A stretch of DNA of 64,000 nt from JAEUIE01 sp035430005 (GTDB taxonomy: Bacteria > Planctomycetota > Planctomycetia > Gemmatales > HRBIN36), in NCBI GenBank assembly GCA_035430005.1, contig DAOMFV010000001.1:1-64000 (forward strand), given 5' to 3'. Under the pieces are notes generated by a model, which worked only from the letters and a program-made list of their open reading frames with translations, searched no databases and was not told the DNA's origin. Both the position numbers and the translations under genes were made by a program. Shown piece by piece: positions 43,681-52,217 of this stretch (the stretch's first letter is position 1; each line of letters starts with the position of its first letter).

Positions 43681-45928
43681 TCGAACGGCGAAACGACTGC
43701 ATTTGCAGGGGCAGGTGCAGGGCATCGGTCTGCGCCCTGTAGTTCTGCGTTGGGCAACGAGATGTAGCATTTTTGGCTGGGTGGCCAACGATGCATCAGG
43801 CGTGCTCATACACGCCGAAGGAGCCGGCTACCATTTGAATCGCTTTCTGGCTGGCTTGTACGATCACTTACCCAGGGAAGCAGTGATCTCCAACCAGGTT
43901 ATCATGGATGCCGAGTCACAGGGGTATGATGAGTTCGTTGTTCAATCACGAGTCGTCTCATCTCCACTCTCGACGCCAATTCCCCAGGATAGTGTGACTT
44001 GCGAACAATGCCTGGCAGAAGTACTGACCAGAAACGAAGACCGTCGCACTGCCTACCTCTTCAACAGTTGTGCTCTATGTGGCCCACGCTTTTCGATTGT
44101 GCAATCGATGCCCTTTGAGCGTGAGCAAACCACCATGGCCAGGTTCCGCCTCTGTTCGGTCTGTGCTAATGAATTCGCTGATCCTGTCGATCGCCGTTTC
44201 CATGCTCAAACAATTTCATGTCGTGCATGTGGCCCAGCCATCTTCTTGACCGATCCCCGCGGTCAGATGCAATCTTGGTCAAATGGGGTAGCAGTTGTTA
44301 GTGCATCGCTGATCCTGAAAGGCAAAGTATCTGCATTCAAAGGCGTTGGTGGCTATCAGTTGATCTGTGATGCTTCAAGCGACGATGCTGTAAGCAACCT
44401 GCGTCAAATAAAAGGCAGACGCAGCAAACCGCTGGCTGTGATGGTCAAGGACTTGGCAACTGCATCAACTCTGGCCGATATTGCCGGCTGTGAGTCATCT
44501 CTTCTCAGCCGGGCAGGGCCTATCGTTCTGTGTCCCGCTCGGCCAGGCAACGGATTATCGAACCATGTACATCCCGGCCTGCGAGAAGTCGGCATCATGT
44601 TGCCCACGACTGCCTATCACCGTTTGCTTTGTGAAGACGTAAACAGGCCCCTCGTCGTCACCAGTGGCAACCGGGAAGGTGAGCCTATGGCATACACTCA
44701 CCATGCTGCGGTCAAGCAACTCCGTGGACTATGTGATCTGATCCTGCACCATGATCGTGACATCGTTCGGCCTATCGACGACAGCGTGGTGAGGGTTTTT
44801 TCCGGGCGAGTCGTCACGCACCGCCTGTCCCGGGGCCTCGCTCCTCACACTTTACCCGTCAAGATCACAGAGCCCCTCGTCGCTCTCGGTGGGCAACAGA
44901 AAGTTGCCTTGGCCTTGTCCAATGGCCATCAAGCTATTCTCGGTCCCCACCTTGGCGATTTGGATACAGTTGCCTACCAAGAGCGATTCGTCGAGCAGTA
45001 TCACAACCTCTGCCAACTCTATGGCACAGTACCCAATACCATCATTCACGATCAGCATCCCGACTATTTCACTACCCATTGGGCGCTTCAGCAGTCGACA
45101 GGGAGACTCTCAATTCAGCATCACCACGCCCATGTTGCCGCTGCGATGCTTGAACACGGCTGGCTGGGTGAAACCGTCCTCGGCATTGCCTTCGATGGCA
45201 CCGGCTACGGCATAGACGGCACCATCTGGGGGGGGGAGGTGTTGCTGGCCAACGTTTCTGAGGCGAAGCGTCTGGCTCATGTTCGCCCTTTCCTGCTTCT
45301 CGGCGGCGAACAGGCTATTCGTCAGCCACACCGTGTGGCACTAGCACTGCTCGATCAGCTATACAATCGCCAAGGCCTGATGGAGTTGCTGAAACGGCTC
45401 AATGTTTTAGAACACTATCAGTCCTTGTTGACTTTGCTCGATGCCCCTCATTTGCACGTAAAGACTACCAGTGCGGGCCGGCTGTTCGATGGTGTCGCTT
45501 CGCTCCTTCTTTCACTCCTGGCGGCCCACTACGAAGGCGAGCCGGCCATGCTGCTAGAAGCCTGTTGCGATCGAGGAGTATCGGGATGCTATCCCTTCCC
45601 GTTCATCAATAACGAACTCGATTGGCGACCGTTGCTGCTCGCTATCCTCAAAGATATCGAGCAAGAAGAGGAGCGAAACACTATCGCTATGCGGTTTCAT
45701 CGGGGTGTAGCACAGGCTATCGTCTCGATCATTCGGTGCTACCCGCAGTACCACGCCGTTCTCACCGGTGGCTGTTTTCAGAACAAGATTCTGGTTGAAC
45801 TTGTTCGAGAACTGCTTGATGATGATAATCGGCTCGGCCTTCCGGGAATAATCCCCTGCAACGATGGCGGCCTGGCTGCCGGACAACTCGTTGTTGCTGC
45901 GGCCCGGTTGAACTGTCTTATACGTTGA
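43655..45928 (+). CDS. hypF: Carbamoyltransferase HypF
   Basis: A 757-residue enzyme that makes the cyanide ligands of the active-site iron from carbamoyl phosphate, with HypE. Domains: acylphosphatase-like (KRLHLQGQVQGIGLRPVVLRWA, residues 13-34), two zinc-finger pairs (CEQC..CALCGP and CSVC..CRACGP), a YrdC-like domain (GGYQLICDASSDDAVSNLRQIKGR) and a Kae1-like C-terminal domain (IQHHHAHVAAAMLEHG, GIAFDGTGYG, LTGGCFQN). No ATG is available at the N-terminus; translation probably begins at TTG 43655 within the end of hypB. Confidence 0.94.
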   Translation: MPHLAAFPDRTAKRLHLQGQVQGIGLRPVVLRWATRCSIFGWVANDASGVLIHAEGAGYHLNRFLAGLYDHLPREAVISNQVIMDAESQGYDEFVVQSRVVSSPLSTPIPQDSVTCEQCLAEVLTRNEDRRTAYLFNSCALCGPRFSIVQSMPFEREQTTMARFRLCSVCANEFADPVDRRFHAQTISCRACGPAIFLTDPRGQMQSWSNGVAVVSASLILKGKVSAFKGVGGYQLICDASSDDAVSNLRQIKGRRSKPLAVMVKDLATASTLADIAGCESSLLSRAGPIVLCPARPGNGLSNHVHPGLREVGIMLPTTAYHRLLCEDVNRPLVVTSGNREGEPMAYTHHAAVKQLRGLCDLILHHDRDIVRPIDDSVVRVFSGRVVTHRLSRGLAPHTLPVKITEPLVALGGQQKVALALSNGHQAILGPHLGDLDTVAYQERFVEQYHNLCQLYGTVPNTIIHDQHPDYFTTHWALQQSTGRLSIQHHHAHVAAAMLEHGWLGETVLGIAFDGTGYGIDGTIWGGEVLLANVSEAKRLAHVRPFLLLGGEQAIRQPHRVALALLDQLYNRQGLMELLKRLNVLEHYQSLLTLLDAPHLHVKTTSAGRLFDGVASLLLSLLAAHYEGEPAMLLEACCDRGVSGCYPFPFINNELDWRPLLLAILKDIEQEEERNTIAMRFHRGVAQAIVSIIRCYPQYHAVLTGGCFQNKILVELVRELLDDDNRLGLPGIIPCNDGGLAAGQLVVAAARLNCLIR

Positions 45929-45938
45929 GGACCAACTG

Positions 45939-46211
45939 ATGTGCCTGGGTATCCCTGGCGAAGTGACACGCTGGATCGATCGCGATCCTCTCCTGGCCCG
46001 GGCCGAGGTGCGCTTTGGTGAATTGCATCGCGTCTGTCATCTCGCTTGTGTTCCCGAAGCCGAGGTCGGCGACTATGTTATAGTCCATGCCGGCATTGCC
46101 ATCAGCAAAGTCAACCCCCAGGAGGCCCGCCGATTGTTTGACGAGATTGACAAGTTCGAATTGCAACACGAACTGGCATCTGATATCCCTCCTCCGTGCA
46201 ACAGCTCATGA
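45939..46211 (+). CDS. hypC: Hydrogenase assembly chaperone HypC
   Basis: A 90-residue chaperone of the Fe(CN)2CO centre. The N-terminus MCLGIPGEV contains the essential Cys2. GDYVIVHAGIAISKVNPQEA is the conserved strand and helix. Overlaps hypD by 4 bases (ATGA). Confidence 0.94.
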   Translation: MCLGIPGEVTRWIDRDPLLARAEVRFGELHRVCHLACVPEAEVGDYVIVHAGIAISKVNPQEARRLFDEIDKFELQHELASDIPPPCNSS

Positions 46212-47305
46212 AATACCTCGACGAATATCGTGATGGTCTGAGAGCCGAGCAGTTGATGGCCCGCATTCGTTCCGTGGTCACTCGCCGCTGGGTGCTCATG
46301 GAGGTATGTGGTGGGCAGACTCACAGCCTTCTCAAGCACGGCATCGAAGCTGGTCTTCAAGACGTGATTGAACTGGTGCATGGCCCTGGCTGTCCGGTTT
46401 GCGTAACTCCAGTCGAAGTCATCGATCATGCACAGGAATTAGCCAGTCAACCGGGCGTGACACTGTGCAGCTTTGGAGACATGCTGCGCGTGCCAGGTTC
46501 AGAATCATCGTTGCTTCAGGTACGTGCCCAAGGAGGTTCGGTTAAGCTTGTCTACTCTCCCCTCGAAGCGGTAACCTTTGCTCAACAACACCCCGACAAA
46601 CAAGTGGTCTTCTTCGCTGTTGGCTTTGAAACAACAGCCCCCGCTACGGCACTGGCAGTGCTCCAAACCCATCAACGTGCTTTAAAGAATTTTTCCCTGT
46701 TGGTACATCATGTGCGTGTTCAGCCTGCAATGGAGGCGATCATGCAGATGCCGGAGGTACGAGTGCAGGCATTCCTGGCTGCGGGCCACGTTTGTACTGT
46801 GATGGGCTACGATACGTACGCTTCGTTCGTTGAGCGTTACCGGGTACCCGTCGTCGTTACCGGTTTCGAACCGCTCGATCTGCTGTCAGGGATTCTTGAG
46901 TGCGTCAAACAACTCGAGGCAGGCACAGCGCTCGTGGTCAATGAGTACGCCCGAATCGTTCGTCCGGAAGGAAATCTGACAGCCCGGCAAATCGTTGACC
47001 AGGTCTATGAATTGACCGACCAAACCTGGCGAGGCCTAGGGGTTATTTCCCAGAGCGGCTATCGTCTGAAACCTGCCTGGCACCAATATGATGCTGCCAG
47101 ACGGTTTCCCTTCCGCCAACCAAGTTGTGATGAGACTCAAAGTGTATGCCACGCCGGCGAAGTGCTTTCAGGCCGAATGCGTCCTACCAACTGCCCTTCC
47201 TTTGGCACCCGGTGTACTCCCGAATCCCCCTGGGGCGCACCAATGGTTTCCTCCGAAGGCGCTTGTGCAGCTTACTACCGCTACCGCCTGCCGATCATCA
47301 ACTGA
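46208..47305 (+). CDS. hypD: Hydrogenase maturation protein HypD
   Basis: A 365-residue iron-sulfur protein that builds the iron centre with HypC. CGGQTH (in MEVCGGQTHSLLKHG), GPGCPVCVTP, and the cluster Cys motif near the end (CHAGEVLSGRMRPTNCPSFG..C..GACAAYYRY) are intact. ATG 46208 is preferred to a GTG four codons earlier. Confidence 0.95.
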   Translation: MKYLDEYRDGLRAEQLMARIRSVVTRRWVLMEVCGGQTHSLLKHGIEAGLQDVIELVHGPGCPVCVTPVEVIDHAQELASQPGVTLCSFGDMLRVPGSESSLLQVRAQGGSVKLVYSPLEAVTFAQQHPDKQVVFFAVGFETTAPATALAVLQTHQRALKNFSLLVHHVRVQPAMEAIMQMPEVRVQAFLAAGHVCTVMGYDTYASFVERYRVPVVVTGFEPLDLLSGILECVKQLEAGTALVVNEYARIVRPEGNLTARQIVDQVYELTDQTWRGLGVISQSGYRLKPAWHQYDAARRFPFRQPSCDETQSVCHAGEVLSGRMRPTNCPSFGTRCTPESPWGAPMVSSEGACAAYYRYRLPIIN

Positions 47306-47319
47306 CCGGAGTGCCTTTC

Positions 47320-48372
47320 ATGGCCGGCCCAGTTTGGCAATTCAACTGCCCCGTGAGCGTATCTGCACAGTCCGACTGTGTCACGCTCGCTCACGGCGAG
47401 GGTGGCAGACTGATGCGGCGATTGCTTGATCACGTCATCCACCCCAGCCTGCGGATTAAGCCTCGATTTGCTGACGCTGCTTTTCTGAGACCAACGGGCA
47501 ACAGACTTGCCTTCAGCACCGACAGCTACGTTGTCTCTCCATTGTTTTTTCCCGGTGGCGATATCGGCACACTTGGCGTCTATGGCACCTGCAATGACCT
47601 GGCTGTCACTGGAGCCATCCCTCGCTGGCTCAGTCTCTCGTTGATCATCGAAGAGGGCTTGCCATTGCCAGTGCTCGAGAAGGTGCTCCAGAGTGTAGCG
47701 CAGACAACAGCCGAGTGCCAAATCCAGATCGTTACTGGCGATACCAAGGTCGTTCCTCACGGCGAAATTGATGGGCTCTTTCTCAACACGACGGGCATCG
47801 GTGAGCTAATCGATCCGATACCACCCGGTCCAGAGGGATTGCAGGTCAATGATGTTCTAATCGTTTCCGGTCCTATCGGTCGTCATGGCATTGCGATCCT
47901 TGCTGCACGAGAGCAGCTCGATTTCCAGCCTGCACCGGCCAGTGACTGTGCTCCGCTTTTTCCGGCGATCCAGGCGTTACGAAGCGCTATCGGCTCGGAA
48001 GTGCGTGCCCTCCGCGATGCCACCCGTGGCGGTGTTACTGCTGTGCTTCACGAATGGGCCATCGCCAGTGGAAAGACGCTGTTCCTTGACGAAAGCCGTA
48101 TTCCCGTTGATTCAGTCACTCGCAGCGCCTGTGAACTGCTTGGCTTGGAACCCCTCCATCTGGCCTGTGAGGGGACTATGCTTCTGGCTGTTGCATCGAC
48201 ACACGCCGAACAGGCTGTCTCGATTCTCCGGACTATTGATGTCTCTCGCCAGGCCGCCATCATCGGGACTGTGCAGCCAAGAACGATCGCCCCTGTCATC
48301 ATCCGCCGAGTGCTGGGTCGAGAGCAATCGCTCGATGAACCCACCGGCGCACCGCTTCCCCGCATCTGCTAA
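47320..48372 (+). CDS. hypE: Hydrogenase maturation protein HypE
   Basis: A 350-residue dehydratase that turns the carbamoyl group on its C-terminal Cys into thiocyanate. The protein ends PRIC, retaining the required Cys. AHGEGGRLM, FSTDSYVVSPLFFPGGDIG, IVTGDTKVVPHGEIDG and LRDATRGGV are typical of the PurM-like fold. The start is ATG 47320, 14 bases past hypD; an upstream extension overlaps hypD and is not family-like. It completes a full hypABFCDE set. Confidence 0.94.
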   Translation: MAGPVWQFNCPVSVSAQSDCVTLAHGEGGRLMRRLLDHVIHPSLRIKPRFADAAFLRPTGNRLAFSTDSYVVSPLFFPGGDIGTLGVYGTCNDLAVTGAIPRWLSLSLIIEEGLPLPVLEKVLQSVAQTTAECQIQIVTGDTKVVPHGEIDGLFLNTTGIGELIDPIPPGPEGLQVNDVLIVSGPIGRHGIAILAAREQLDFQPAPASDCAPLFPAIQALRSAIGSEVRALRDATRGGVTAVLHEWAIASGKTLFLDESRIPVDSVTRSACELLGLEPLHLACEGTMLLAVASTHAEQAVSILRTIDVSRQAAIIGTVQPRTIAPVIIRRVLGREQSLDEPTGAPLPRIC

Positions 48373-48385
48373 TGAAGGAGCCAAT

Positions 48386-50791
48386 ATGTCCCGCTTCATT
48401 CGCTGGTTCTCCGATCTCTCCATCGCTGACGTTCCCCTCGTTGGTGGCAAGAACGCTTCACTCGGCGAGATGTATCGTGAACTGACGCCGAAGGGGATTG
48501 CAATTCCGAACGGTTTCGCCGTCACTGCCGATGGCTACCGGGCTGTCGTCAAGGAAGGCAAACTGGCTGATGTTCTCAAGCGATATCTGACGGGACTCAA
48601 CACCAGCAACCTTGCCGATCTTGCGGAACGTGGCCGAGCGATTCGGGAAGCCATCCTGAACACTCCGCTTCCTGGTGAGCTTCAAACCAGCATCGTTCAG
48701 GCCTATCTGCAACTGGACAAGGAGTATGGCCCAGACCCCGATGTTGCTGTTCGCTCCAGCGCCACCGCTGAGGACTTGCCCGGAGCCAGCTTTGCCGGCC
48801 AGCAGGAATCGTTTCTCAACATCCGTGGCGAACGGGCTTTACTCGATGCCTGCAGGCAGTGCCTGGCATCTCTCTTTACGGATCGTGCCATCTCATACCG
48901 GGTGGATAAAGGCTTCGATCACTTCGCTGTCGCCCTTTCCATTGGCGTGCAGAAGATGGTTCGTTCGGACCTGGCCTGCTCCGGTGTGCTCTTCACCCTC
49001 GATACCGAAAGCGGCTTCCCCGATGTGGTGCTGATCAACAGTGCTTACGGCCTGGGGGAAACCATTGTCAAAGGCCGCGTTGATCCTGATGAGTTCCTGA
49101 TCTTCAAACCCATGCTGGAGCGAACACAGCTTAAACCGATCCTCAAACGCCGTATCGGCTCCAAGCAGGAGAAAATGGTCTACGCCAGTCGTGGTGGAAA
49201 AAGCACTCGCATCGTCTCTGTTCCACTGGAACAGCAGCAATGTCTCAGCGTAAATGACGATGAAGTCCTCTCGCTGGCCCGCTGGGGATGCCTCATCGAG
49301 AAACACTATTCCCAGAAAGCGGGCCATCCCGTACCGATGGACATCGAATGGGCCAAGGATGGCCAGACTGGCAAATTCTTCATTCTGCAAGCCAGGCCGG
49401 AAACGGTTCACGCCATGAAACAGCAGGCTGAGATCGAGGTATTTCAACTGCAGCAGAAGGGAAAGGTCATTCTTCATGGCAAGAGCGTCGGTGCTCGCAT
49501 GGGTGCCGGCGCAATACGCATCATTCGAAATGCAGATGAACTGGCACAATTTCAGCAGGGCGAAGTGCTGGTCGCGGACATGACCGATCCCGACTGGGAA
49601 CCGACGATGAAGATGGCTGCTGCCATCATCACCAACCGTGGCGGACGAACATGCCATGCCGCCATCGTCAGCCGGGAACTCGGCGTACCATGTGTTGTGG
49701 GAACAGAACAGGCTACCGCCTTGCTGAAACCAGGTCAACCCGTCACGGTCTCATGTGCCGAAGGTGATGTTGGCAAAGTCTACGATGGCAAGCTGTCTTT
49801 CCAGCGAACCACCATCGACGTCAGCAAGATGCCTCGCCCTAAGACCAAGGTCATGATGAACCTCGGCGATCCGGACAAAGCCTTTGCTCTGTCGACCCTG
49901 CCTAATGATGGAGTCGGCCTGGCACGGGAGGAGTTCATCATCTCCTCGTTCATTCGTGTGCATCCACTGGCACTACTACGTTTCGATGAACTGCCAGCCG
50001 GCGAGGAGAAGGACGAAATCGCTCGGCTGACACAACATCACCCGAAAAAGGCTGATTACTTTGTTGAGAAACTCGCTGAAGGTGTCGGGCAATTGGCTGC
50101 CGCCTTCTACCCCAAGGATGTCATCGTCCGCCTCTCCGATTTCAAGACCAACGAATATGCTGGCCTGCTAGGCGGCAAGCCTTTCGAGCCGAGCGAAGAA
50201 AATCCCATGATCGGCTTCCGCGGCGCCAGCCGGTACTATGATTCCCGCTACCAGGATGGCTTTCTGCTGGAATGCAAAGCGATGCGCTATGCACGGGAGG
50301 TGATAGGCCTGACGAACATCAAGCTGATGATCCCCTTCTGTAGAACTGTTGCCGAAGGCGAGAAGGTACTTGCTGTCATGGAGAAGGCCGGGCTCAAACG
50401 TGGCCAAAACGGCTTAGAAGTCTACGTCATGTGTGAAATCCCCAGCAACGTGATCCTTGCGGAAGATTTTGCCCGTATCTTCGATGGCTTCTCCATCGGC
50501 TCCAATGATCTCACGCAACTCACGCTGGGGCTGGATCGCGATTCCAATATCGTTGCCCATCTTTTCGATGAACGCAACGCTGCTGTCATGCGACTGATCG
50601 AGGATGTTATCAAGCGAGTCAAGGCTTGTTGCCGGAAGATCGGCATCTGTGGCCAGGCACCGAGTGACTACCCGGAGTTTGCACAGTTCCTGGTTCGTTG
50701 TGGGATTGATTCCATCTCGCTCACACCTGATACGATCCTGAAGACGACGCAGGCTATTCTGGAAATGGAAAATCAAAGCTCCGGTCGATGA
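48386..50791 (+). CDS. ppsA: Phosphoenolpyruvate synthase
   Basis: An 801-residue enzyme that turns pyruvate and ATP into phosphoenolpyruvate, AMP and phosphate. N-terminal ATP-grasp domain: VGGKNASLGEMYREL, RSSATAEDLPGASFAGQQESFLN. Phospho-His domain: NRGGRTCHAAIVSRELGVPCVVGT. C-terminal barrel: GFRGASRY, EIPSNV, SIGSNDLTQLTLGLDRD and GICGQAPSDYPE with the catalytic Cys. ATG 48386 has AAGGAG upstream and lies 13 bases behind hypE, so it is likely the last gene of the hydrogenase operon. Its 3' end overlaps the convergent response regulator gene by 38 bases. Confidence 0.94.
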   Translation: MSRFIRWFSDLSIADVPLVGGKNASLGEMYRELTPKGIAIPNGFAVTADGYRAVVKEGKLADVLKRYLTGLNTSNLADLAERGRAIREAILNTPLPGELQTSIVQAYLQLDKEYGPDPDVAVRSSATAEDLPGASFAGQQESFLNIRGERALLDACRQCLASLFTDRAISYRVDKGFDHFAVALSIGVQKMVRSDLACSGVLFTLDTESGFPDVVLINSAYGLGETIVKGRVDPDEFLIFKPMLERTQLKPILKRRIGSKQEKMVYASRGGKSTRIVSVPLEQQQCLSVNDDEVLSLARWGCLIEKHYSQKAGHPVPMDIEWAKDGQTGKFFILQARPETVHAMKQQAEIEVFQLQQKGKVILHGKSVGARMGAGAIRIIRNADELAQFQQGEVLVADMTDPDWEPTMKMAAAIITNRGGRTCHAAIVSRELGVPCVVGTEQATALLKPGQPVTVSCAEGDVGKVYDGKLSFQRTTIDVSKMPRPKTKVMMNLGDPDKAFALSTLPNDGVGLAREEFIISSFIRVHPLALLRFDELPAGEEKDEIARLTQHHPKKADYFVEKLAEGVGQLAAAFYPKDVIVRLSDFKTNEYAGLLGGKPFEPSEENPMIGFRGASRYYDSRYQDGFLLECKAMRYAREVIGLTNIKLMIPFCRTVAEGEKVLAVMEKAGLKRGQNGLEVYVMCEIPSNVILAEDFARIFDGFSIGSNDLTQLTLGLDRDSNIVAHLFDERNAAVMRLIEDVIKRVKACCRKIGICGQAPSDYPEFAQFLVRCGIDSISLTPDTILKTTQAILEMENQSSGR

Positions 50792-52202
50792 CCAGCCCCA
50801 GCTTGGCCAGTTTGGCGCGTAGCGTCGGTCGGCTGATGCCCAGAATCTGCGACGCCTGCGACTGGTTCCCTGCGGTTTTCTGCAACACTTCACGAAACAA
50901 TTGTCGTTCCACAGATTCAACGACTTCTTCGTAAAGGTTTTTACTGCCCGTTTGAAGTCGTTCTCGAATCAGATCAACGATGGGTTGCTGCCCGCCAGCA
51001 GGCCGTTCATGGTGCGAGAATGATCCCGTTTTAACACCACGTAACTGATCGGGGAGGTGTTCAGGAAGCAATACGGGGCCGGTCATGCAAAGCAGCGCAT
51101 GCTTGATGGCACTTTGTAACTCTCGGATATTTCCCGGCCATGAGTATGATTCCAGCAGAATCATGGCCTCGGGAGAAAGTGATTGAACTTCCTTCTCCAT
51201 TTCCTTGCCATACTGGCGTACAAAATGGGATAGAAGGATCGACATATCTCCAGTCCGCTCGCGTAAAGCGGGTAATCGAATCGTAAACACATTGAGACGA
51301 TAATAGAGATCAGCGCGAAACACTCCCTTGGCAACTGCCGACTCCAGATCGCGATTCGTCGCTGCGATCACACGGACGTTGGTCTGAATGGTCTCGGCAC
51401 CACCTACCCGTTCAAACCTCTGATCCTGAAGCACACGGAGAATTTTCGTCTGCATGAGAGGCGTCATGTCGCCGATCTCGTCAAGAAACAGCGTGCCGCT
51501 GTTGCACTGTTCAAACTTGCCGATGCGTTTGCGATCTGCTCCTGTGAATGCTCCTTTTTCATGTCCGAAGAGTTCACTTTCAAGTAATGTCTCAGGTATG
51601 GCGGCGCAATTGATAGCCAGGAATGGGCCATTGGAACGTTTGCTATAGTGGTAGATGGCACGCGCCACCATTTCCTTCCCTGTGCCGCTTTCACCAAGAA
51701 TCAGCACCGTCACATCCTGTGGTGCCACTCGTCCGATGGCCTTGTACACTTCCTGCATGGCCGAACATTGTCCGATCAACACATCACCTTGAGTCTGTTC
51801 TGACTCCGATGAGGGCACCAAAGCGGGCACTTGCATCAAGCGACTCGATTGCAAAGCGTGATCCACCAACTCGGTTAATTGATCGGGATCGATCGGCTTA
51901 ACAACATAATCGAAGACCCCCTGGCTCATAGCTTCAATCGCTGTCTCGGCAGTGCCATGCCCCGTGGCCAGGATGAAAGGGACCTTGGCTGCCTGTTCGC
52001 GCACCCTGCGATGCACATCGAGGCCGGTTCCATCTGGTAGACGCAAATCGCAGAGGACGACATTGGGCTGATAGCGTTGAAAAAGAGAAATACCCTCTTC
52101 TGCTGTCGTCGCCGTCAGCAGTTGAATGTCTCGATCTTCAAAGGCGTATCGATAGCACTTCAGTGTTAGTGGGTCATCATCGATGGCTAACAAGGTGGGC
52201 AT
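50754..52202 (-). CDS. NtrC-family sigma-54-dependent response regulator
   Basis: A 482-residue transcription activator. Receiver domain (1-120): AIDDDPLTL, phospho-Asp in VVLCDLRLPDGTG, Lys in YVVKPID. AAA+ domain (about 143-380): ILGESGTGKEMVARAIY (Walker A), ELFGHEKGAFTGA (the GAFTGA loop that touches sigma-54), GTLFLDEIGD (Walker B) and YYRLNVFTIRLPALRER. C-terminal Fis-type helix-turn-helix: NQSQASQILGISRPTLRAKL. It follows the FixL-like kinase by 15 bases and is surely its partner. Likely targets are the sigma-54 promoters in this island. Confidence 0.95.
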   Translation of the reverse strand: MPTLLAIDDDPLTLKCYRYAFEDRDIQLLTATTAEEGISLFQRYQPNVVLCDLRLPDGTGLDVHRRVREQAAKVPFILATGHGTAETAIEAMSQGVFDYVVKPIDPDQLTELVDHALQSSRLMQVPALVPSSESEQTQGDVLIGQCSAMQEVYKAIGRVAPQDVTVLILGESGTGKEMVARAIYHYSKRSNGPFLAINCAAIPETLLESELFGHEKGAFTGADRKRIGKFEQCNSGTLFLDEIGDMTPLMQTKILRVLQDQRFERVGGAETIQTNVRVIAATNRDLESAVAKGVFRADLYYRLNVFTIRLPALRERTGDMSILLSHFVRQYGKEMEKEVQSLSPEAMILLESYSWPGNIRELQSAIKHALLCMTGPVLLPEHLPDQLRGVKTGSFSHHERPAGGQQPIVDLIRERLQTGSKNLYEEVVESVERQLFREVLQKTAGNQSQASQILGISRPTLRAKLAKLGLVIDRSFDFPFPE

Positions 52203-52217
52203 AGAGGCTCCGATGGT

